A stretch of 6,045 nucleotides of DNA, from contig JAOULU010000107.1 in the NCBI GenBank assembly GCA_029881855.1, positions 1 through 6,045 on the forward strand, written 5' to 3'. Positions 1 through 6,045 of the stretch are shown here, one piece after another; position 1 is the first letter of the stretch, and every line of letters starts with the position of its first letter. A model generated the notes under the pieces. That model was not told the DNA's origin. It worked only from the letters and a program-made list of their open reading frames with translations, and ran no database searches. The position numbers were made by a program, and so were the translations under genes. Origin of the DNA: Nitrosomonas sp. GTDB lineage: Bacteria; Pseudomonadota; Gammaproteobacteria; Burkholderiales; Nitrosomonadaceae.

Positions 1-51
1 TCAGGATGTATTCTTTTGTGATGATGATTACATTTTTTATCTTCAAGTTTA

Positions 52-70
52 GAGGACACATTATTTAATT
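52..70 (+). repeat. Third copy of the inverted-repeat arm motif
   Basis: The 19 bases match the arm consensus GRGGRCACRATACTTAATT at 17 positions, and the first nine bases, GAGGACACA, are identical to the left arm of the element at 345-470. It ends within a few bases of where Rhs similarity begins. It may therefore mark the end of a second, partly lost element copy, or the junction where the Rhs gene was cut. Confidence 0.55.
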
Positions 71-188
71 ATCTGGTGACAGTCCGGTGGCCGTGATCAA
101 ACAGGCGTCACCAACTGCCCCGATACAAGTCTACATGATCCATGCTGATCATCTGAATACGCCAAGAATTATCGTAGACTCAAATTGA
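67..188 (+). pseudogene. Rhs / YD-repeat protein gene, decayed internal fragment
   Basis: Rhs proteins are very large YD-repeat proteins that form a shell around a C-terminal toxin in interbacterial competition. Read from 69, the frame gives LSGDSPVAVIKQ, then about nine less conserved residues, then VYMIHADHLNTPRIIVDSN and a stop at 186-188. The family usually has a GD-PVAV stretch followed shortly by YY-HADHLNTPR--TD just before the end of the core, and both are present here in order and at the right spacing. The frame is closed upstream by a stop at 66-68. Restoring one G near 75-76 would join an upstream NYL to GDSPVAV, which suggests a 1-bp deletion. Frame-broken similarity to the following VVW-WD--DPF region may run on to about 222. 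There is no start codon, no repeat-rich body, and no toxin tip, so this is a relic. The HADHLNTPR match makes the family call firm; the exact ends are not. Confidence 0.8.
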
Positions 189-283
189 ATAGTAGTAGTG
201 CACGATCAGTGACCGACACCTTTTTACGCTATTGACGGGGGCGGGCTAATGGGTGACCCCTTGATTTATCATTGGCAGAATAA

Positions 284-310
284 ACACAGAGGTCACAGAG
301 ATCACGGAGA
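284..310. repeat. Three tandem 9-bp CACAGAG-type units
   Basis: Three consecutive 9-mers read ACACAGAGG, TCACAGAGA and TCACGGAGA, at exact 9-bp spacing. Units two and three differ at one base and unit one differs from unit two at two bases. From memory, similar runs of CACAGAG words recur in intergenic DNA of many proteobacteria, but I cannot confirm how many copies this genome has. No function is inferred. Confidence 0.6.
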
Positions 311-344
311 AATGTTTAGCTCATTAATACCTCAGTAAGTAAGT

Positions 345-470
345 GGGAGTTCTGAGGACACAATACTAATTAATGCCATCATTCTTTAATGACAAAACGA
401 CTAGCGAAAAGAAATTTTAAAGACATGTGACATATCACCCAGAAATTAAGTATCGTGCCCCCAGATTCCC
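345..470. repeat. 126-bp inverted-repeat element (MITE- or REP-like candidate)
   Basis: The left arm (345-371) and the reverse complement of the right arm (444-470) align over 26 columns with 22 identities, four mismatches and one single-base gap on each side. The shared core is roughly GRGGRCACRATACTTAATT. The arms enclose 72 bp (372-443) with no recognisable coding content. A third, partial copy of the core lies at 52-70 in the same direction as the left arm. The layout fits a small non-autonomous element mobilised in trans or a REP-like palindromic unit. I recall similar GGGACAC-ATACTTAATT words near REP-associated tyrosine transposase (RAYT) genes, but that link is unverified, and no transposase gene is in the window. 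No target-site duplication is obvious at the ends. Confidence 0.6.
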
Positions 471-483
471 TATTGATTTTTGG

Positions 484-510
484 TTGCAGGCTGTTACAGT
501 TGGTAATAAT
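484..510 (+). promoter_or_regulatory. Weak promoter candidate for the membrane-protein gene
   Basis: TTGCAG (484-489, four of six to the -35 consensus) and AATAAT (505-510, five of six to the -10 consensus) are separated by 15 bp, which is shorter than ideal. The site lies just right of the inverted-repeat element and about 30 bp before the start codon. It is only a candidate; in AT-rich DNA such matches arise by chance. Confidence 0.25.
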
Positions 511-539
511 CTTTAAAAAATCATACGGTAGATGAAAAT

Positions 540-1910
540 ATGGAACAAAGTAACGCCAGAAAATCGAATCTGACCTGGGATGAAAAGATTGTTTTCTTAG
601 TACCATTTTTTTTGCCATGTTTTATTGCGCTCGGACTGGGTGTGGAATCACTGAATGATCACTATGAAGTGCCTTATGGAGATTTTCGGGATGTGGCGCA
701 TTGGTTTGACCCGGTTTTCTTTCAATATTCCTTAACCCTGTGGTTGATTGCGGTATTGGTTGTGCCAACCTTTGCCTCGTCTTATTTACGTTTGATGATG
801 GTGAGGAAAGAAAGACGATTATTGCGTGAAATTCCAGAGCGTTATCATCAGAAAGTACATCAAAGAATAGAACACAGAACCTCTTTCCACAGCTATTGGG
901 GGAGTGTTATATGTACGACAGTTGTGGTTATCCTAGGCGCATCGATTATTTTATTGTTTAAGCCAGTTTTATCAGCAGAAGAATCTGGTGTAAATTTTAG
1001 CCGTGGCGCTAATTTCCTTATGATGGGGCCTTATATCGAACTGCTAGGGAAAAATACCGAAGATTTTTATTCACATTTGATTCGCAGCCTCACCGCTTTT
1101 CAGTTTGGTTTTTTGGGCGCATATGTCTATTTTATTGGCTCGTTAACCCGCTCATATTTTACCTTAGACTTGACGTCGCATACTTTTGTTGATGGAACCA
1201 TTCGAATGGTCGTCGCAAGTCTCCTTGCTTTGGTACTTTCTTTTGCCCTTTTTGGCAGTATTGAATCGACAGATATCGTGCATGGGTCTCCCACACATAC
1301 TCAGGAAAATTTAGCCAGTGATACAGCATCAGTTGCAGATAAACATGAATCTGATCAAACTATTTTAGCTAATGTCGTTGAGAATGATGTGTTGTCAGCC
1401 AAGCTTTTAAGTATGCTTCCTTTGATCAGTTTTTTCTTCGGTTTTTATCCGAAACGTGCATTAATGGCCATTGAGCGTATTGCGCTGAAAGTTGTTAAGA
1501 AAATGCCCGGTAAAAGTTATCGCTCATTACCATTGTCAATACTTTCTGGCATGAGTTATTCACATGAATTAAGGCTTACTCGTGAAGGTTTTGACAACAT
1601 AGAAAATTTGAGTAAGGCAGAACCAGTTGATCTTGCTATACGTACCTATTTTAGCTATGACCAGTCAAAGCAATGGATTGGTGAAAGCTGGCTAGCGATG
1701 CATTTGCGAGAAGATTATCCACACTTTGTTATATGCACGGGCATTCTCAGTCGTGAAGATTTGCAGTATTTTCTATCAAAATATGGCGCCGAACAAGATG
1801 AAGGCATTGATTTGCTGGTGCCTGGATTAGTGACTAAGTCGATTACAGCGCATCAGTGGAAAGCCAGACTAACAGTTCTCAAAATACTGTTGGAAACGGC
1901 GTCAGTGTAA
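540..1910 (+). CDS. Six-helix inner-membrane protein of unknown function with cytoplasmic C-terminal domain
   Basis: I do not recognise this 456-residue protein. Hydrophobic segments at about residues 17-36, 63-83, 119-140, 185-202, 220-240 and 286-303 suggest six membrane helices. The loop at 84-118 is strongly basic (VRKERRLLREIPERYHQKVHQ) and should be cytoplasmic, which places both ends inside by the positive-inside rule. The loop at 241-285 is polar, Ser/Thr/Asp-rich and probably periplasmic. Residues 304-456 form a soluble tail. Its segment at about 345-385 (GFDNIENLSKAEP, then DLAIRTYF and QWIGESWL) resembles a helix-hairpin-helix-like helical pair, which is an inference from pattern only. 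ATG 540 is the first in-frame start after a stop at 507-509. Only a weak GGTAG ribosome site (527-531) precedes it, and a 13-codon open frame at 532-573 overlaps the start. The gene stands alone: repeat DNA lies upstream and a separate typA promoter downstream. It is probably a real gene, given its length, coherent topology and lack of stops. No transport or enzyme motif is visible. Confidence 0.8.
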   Translation: MEQSNARKSNLTWDEKIVFLVPFFLPCFIALGLGVESLNDHYEVPYGDFRDVAHWFDPVFFQYSLTLWLIAVLVVPTFASSYLRLMMVRKERRLLREIPERYHQKVHQRIEHRTSFHSYWGSVICTTVVVILGASIILLFKPVLSAEESGVNFSRGANFLMMGPYIELLGKNTEDFYSHLIRSLTAFQFGFLGAYVYFIGSLTRSYFTLDLTSHTFVDGTIRMVVASLLALVLSFALFGSIESTDIVHGSPTHTQENLASDTASVADKHESDQTILANVVENDVLSAKLLSMLPLISFFFGFYPKRALMAIERIALKVVKKMPGKSYRSLPLSILSGMSYSHELRLTREGFDNIENLSKAEPVDLAIRTYFSYDQSKQWIGESWLAMHLREDYPHFVICTGILSREDLQYFLSKYGAEQDEGIDLLVPGLVTKSITAHQWKARLTVLKILLETASV

Positions 1911-2139
1911 AGAAAATAAGCATCCTATTGCCTTGGTTATAGCAGCAATTTAATCGCTTTGTGACTCAATCTCGGCAATTCTTTCGTCTAGCAGATCAAA
2001 GGGTCAGCTAACATGATTACTAAGCTAAGTCATTGTATTCTATATTCATCGCAAGTTTACCAAGAATAGTTTTCCCTAATCAGCCTTGAACCCGAGAAAG
2101 TTATTGGTTTTCTAACGGTCACCCTATTTTTCTACATCG
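1911..2139. other. Intergenic stretch without a supported feature
   Basis: There is no clear terminator after the membrane-protein gene. The best pairing, ATTGC (1927-1931) with GCAAT (1945-1949), has a 13-base loop and no T-run. An 18-codon open frame at 2013-2069 is preceded by AAAGGG (1998-2003) but has no other support. No tRNA-like or repeat structure was seen. Confidence 0.5.
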
Positions 2140-2169
2140 TTGGCTATATTATCAGTCGACTGCTATAAT
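2140..2169 (+). promoter_or_regulatory. Sigma-70-type promoter of typA
   Basis: A perfect -10 box TATAAT (2164-2169) is preceded by TGC, giving an extended -10 (TGnTATAAT). A -35 candidate TTGGCT (2140-2145, four of six) lies 18 bp upstream. Transcription should start near 2175-2178, leaving a leader of about 40 nt. The bases after the -10 (GTCGCCCCC) are GC-rich. In Escherichia coli such discriminators go with negative control by ppGpp, so stringent control is possible here but not shown. Confidence 0.65.
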
Positions 2170-2215
2170 GTCGCCCCCATTGCATCAACTAACCGCTTAT
2201 TTTTGAGGAATTTTT

Positions 2216-4030
2216 ATGTCTCGCCCTATTCGCAATATCGCTATTATTGCTCACGTTGACCACGGCAAAACCACGTTGGTGGATAAGCTTTTACACCAAG
2301 CCGGCACTTTTGCTGCACATCAGCAGGTTTCTGAGCGTGTAATGGATTCAAACGATATTGAACGAGAGCGCGGGATTACTATACTATCCAAAAACTGCGC
2401 GATTGATTATGAAGACATTCATATCAATATTGTCGACACCCCAGGCCACGCGGATTTTGGTGGCGAAGTGGAGCGTGTTTTATCTATGGTTGACGGTGTA
2501 TTACTGCTGGTTGATGCTGTAGAAGGCCCTATGCCGCAAACTCGTTTTGTGACCAAAAAAGCGTTAGCTTTGGGTTTACGACCTATTGTTGTGGTCAACA
2601 AAATTGACCGGCCTGGTGCTCGCCCTGATTGGGTGGTTGATCAAACATTCGATTTGTTTGATAAATTAGGCGCTAATGATGAACAACTTGATTTTCCCGT
2701 GGTTTATGCTTCAGCTTTAAATGGTTTTGCCATGCTGGATCTAGAAAAACCCAGCAAAGATATGCGCCCATTGCTCGATACCATCATAAAGCAGGTGCAA
2801 GCGCCTGAGGGCAACCCTGATGAGCCACTGCAATTACAAATCAGTGCATTAGATTATTCTAGTTTTGTCGGTCGTATTGGCGTGGGCCGTATCCGTCGTG
2901 GACGTTTGAAACCCGCGCAAGATGTGATGGTACTAACAGGGGATAAAACACCTAAGAAAGCGCGCGTCAATCAAGTGCTCGGTTTTAATGGCCTGGAACG
3001 TGTTCAAATGACTGAAGCATTAGCTGGCGATATTGTGTTAATTAATGGCATTGAAGAACTCAGTATTGGCACCACCATCGCTGATATTAACGAGCCTGAA
3101 GCGTTGCCTATTTATGCTGTTGACGAACCCACATTAACCATGACTTTCCAGGTCAATACCTCGCCATTTGCTGGACAGGAAGGTAAATTTATTACCAGCC
3201 GCCAGTTGCGTGAACGTTTAGAAAAAGAATTGCTAACCAATGTTGCCATGCGCCTGGAAAATACGAAAGATACGGATTCTTTCCTGGTTTCTGGACGCGG
3301 AGAATTGCACCTCACTATTTTATTAGAAAATATGCGGCGCGAAGGTTATGAATTGGCGGTGTCACGCCCACATGTTGTAATTCGTGAAATTGATGGTGTT
3401 AAATGCGAGCCCTTTGAAATGCTCACCGTTGATGTTGAAGAAGCTAACCAGGGCGCTGTGATGGAAGCATTAGGTTCACGTCGTGGTGATCTACAAAACA
3501 TGGTGTCTGATTCAAAAGGCCGAACCCGTCTTGATTACCGTATTCCAGCACGTGGTTTGATTGGTTTTCAGTCTGAATTTATGACCATGACGCGGGGTAC
3601 GGGTCTAATGAGTCATGTATTCGATGAATTTGGGCCCATACAATCAGAGATTCCACCACGTAGAAATGGTGTTTTAATTTCTGCCGAAAAAGGCGAGGCT
3701 GTTGCTTATGCATTATGGAAATTGCAAGAACGTGGCCGTATGTTTGTTAGCCCAGGGGATCGTTTATACGAAGGTATGGTGATTGGTATTCACAGCCGTG
3801 ATAATGATTTGGTTGTTAACCCAATTAAAGGTAAACAGCTTACAAATATCCGTGCCTCGGGAACGGACGAAGCGGTTACATTAACACCACCCATTCAATT
3901 GACACTGGAATCAGCGATTGAATTTATTGCAGACGATGAATTGGTTGAAATAACGCCACAAAATATTCGTATCCGTAAGCGCTTGTTGCTAGAACATGAG
4001 CGTAAACGTGCTTCTCGTGTTGCTGCATAA
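2216..4030 (+). CDS. typA: Translational GTPase TypA/BipA
   Basis: TypA/BipA is an EF-G-like GTPase that binds the 70S ribosome near the A site and supports 50S assembly and growth under cold or other stress. It is cytoplasmic. All five G motifs are visible: AHVDHGKT at residues 12-19 (G1, with His16 before Gly17), RGITI at 52-56 (G2, Thr54), DTPGH at 74-78 (G3), NKID at 128-131 (G4) and ASAL at 165-168 (G5). A beta-barrel domain II follows (about 205-300). The EF-G-like domain III contains VSGRGELHL (358-366), and domain V contains IPARGLIGF (443-451). The C-terminal BipA-specific domain runs from about 480 and includes GIHSRDNDL (524-532) and [10 protein letters not shown] (544-553). At 604 residues the length is normal for the family. 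The start is well set by GAGGAA (2205-2210) five bases before ATG. The gene has its own promoter, ends just before a hairpin, and converges on gyrB. No defect was seen. Confidence 0.98.
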   Translation: MSRPIRNIAIIAHVDHGKTTLVDKLLHQAGTFAAHQQVSERVMDSNDIERERGITILSKNCAIDYEDIHINIVDTPGHADFGGEVERVLSMVDGVLLLVDAVEGPMPQTRFVTKKALALGLRPIVVVNKIDRPGARPDWVVDQTFDLFDKLGANDEQLDFPVVYASALNGFAMLDLEKPSKDMRPLLDTIIKQVQAPEGNPDEPLQLQISALDYSSFVGRIGVGRIRRGRLKPAQDVMVLTGDKTPKKARVNQVLGFNGLERVQMTEALAGDIVLINGIEELSIGTTIADINEPEALPIYAVDEPTLTMTFQVNTSPFAGQEGKFITSRQLRERLEKELLTNVAMRLENTKDTDSFLVSGRGELHLTILLENMRREGYELAVSRPHVVIREIDGVKCEPFEMLTVDVEEANQGAVMEALGSRRGDLQNMVSDSKGRTRLDYRIPARGLIGFQSEFMTMTRGTGLMSHVFDEFGPIQSEIPPRRNGVLISAEKGEAVAYALWKLQERGRMFVSPGDRLYEGMVIGIHSRDNDLVVNPIKGKQLTNIRASGTDEAVTLTPPIQLTLESAIEFIADDELVEITPQNIRIRKRLLLEHERKRASRVAA

Positions 4031-4036
4031 TTTCTA

Positions 4037-4068
4037 ACGCCACCAACACAAAATAGTGATGGTGGCGT
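4037..4068. terminator. Hairpin between convergent typA and gyrB, probably bidirectional terminator
   Basis: ACGCCACCA (4037-4045) pairs perfectly with TGGTGGCGT (4060-4068). Inside, CAC (4047-4049) pairs with GTG (4056-4058) across one A-A mismatch and closes a six-base AAAATA loop. The hairpin starts 7 bases after the typA stop and lies 43 bases beyond the gyrB stop. It is GC-rich in an AT-rich gap and is read by both converging transcripts. Neither side has a proper T-run: GATTGTG follows on the plus strand and TAGAAATT on the minus strand. Efficiency as an intrinsic terminator is therefore uncertain. Confidence 0.6.
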
Positions 4069-4111
4069 GATTGTGATACAAGTCATAAATATAGAACGCT
4101 ACCACCAAAAA

Positions 4112-6045
<1,934 letters not shown>

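Larger units (their letters stand above)
1..539. other. Gene-free, repeat-rich region with decayed remnants
   Basis: No intact coding region is supported here. The stretch holds an Rhs gene fragment, a three-unit 9-bp repeat and an inverted-repeat element, each listed separately. Positions 1-66 contain only very short open stretches: one runs from the left edge to a stop at 50-52, and one starts with ATG at 6-8 and stops at 66-68. I cannot tie either to a family. Positions 189-283 contain stops in all plus-strand frames and a G-rich patch near 236-253. A minus-strand open frame at 379-618 runs through both the inverted-repeat element and the start of the next gene, has no recognisable motif and is treated as chance. 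Confidence 0.7.

Noticed and set aside
1..52. Tail of a gene entering from the left edge (stop at 50-52) or a minus-strand gene start leaving it
   Set aside because: Under 20 codons in each case with no recognisable sequence; cannot be told from chance.
236..260. G-rich patch as a possible G-quadruplex
   Set aside because: Only three runs of three or more G are present on this strand, so four tracts are not available.
284..310. CRISPR-like array
   Set aside because: The units are 9 bp and directly adjacent, with no spacers and no cas genes.
379..618. Minus-strand 79-residue open frame
   Set aside because: It crosses the inverted-repeat element and the start of the plus-strand membrane-protein gene, lacks a ribosome site and shows no known motif.
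1927..1949. Possible terminator after the membrane-protein gene
   Set aside because: Five-base stem with a 13-base loop and no T-run is too weak.
2013..2069. 18-codon open frame with AAAGGG upstream
   Set aside because: It is too short to judge, has no recognisable peptide and no promoter of its own; one purine-rich match is not enough.

Overview
The window looks like a stretch of a moderately AT-rich proteobacterial chromosome. Three full or partial protein genes fill most of it. Two are core housekeeping genes facing each other: the translational GTPase gene typA/bipA on the plus strand, and gyrB, encoding DNA gyrase subunit B, on the minus strand and cut by the right edge. Wording inside GyrB (for example [26 protein letters not shown], and the DADVDGSH stretch followed by [14 protein letters not shown]) and its estimated full length of about 795 residues resemble betaproteobacterial GyrB, perhaps Nitrosomonadales. 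This is judged from memory, and a gammaproteobacterium cannot be excluded.

Layout from left to right. Positions 1-539 hold no intact gene but are not featureless. They contain a decayed fragment of an Rhs/YD-repeat gene (about 67-188), a short 9-bp-period CACAGAG-type repeat (284-310), and a 126-bp inverted-repeat element (345-470). A third copy of that element's arm motif lies at 52-70, next to the Rhs fragment. This reads as a graveyard of mobile or repetitive DNA. Positions 540-1910 encode an unrecognised six-helix inner-membrane protein with a cytoplasmic C-terminal domain of about 150 residues. Positions 1911-2139 hold nothing I can support. A good sigma-70-type promoter (2140-2169) then leads into typA (2216-4030). 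An 81-bp convergent gap carries one hairpin that probably ends transcription from both sides, and gyrB runs from the right edge down to 4112.

The genes do not form an operon or a pathway together. TypA acts on ribosomes and ribosome assembly under stress, and GyrB is the ATPase/TOPRIM subunit of gyrase. The membrane protein is an accessory gene of unknown role between a repeat-rich relic and a core gene. I do not see a convincing complete new system. The items most worth a second look are the inverted-repeat element with its third arm copy, the Rhs relic, and the orphan membrane protein.
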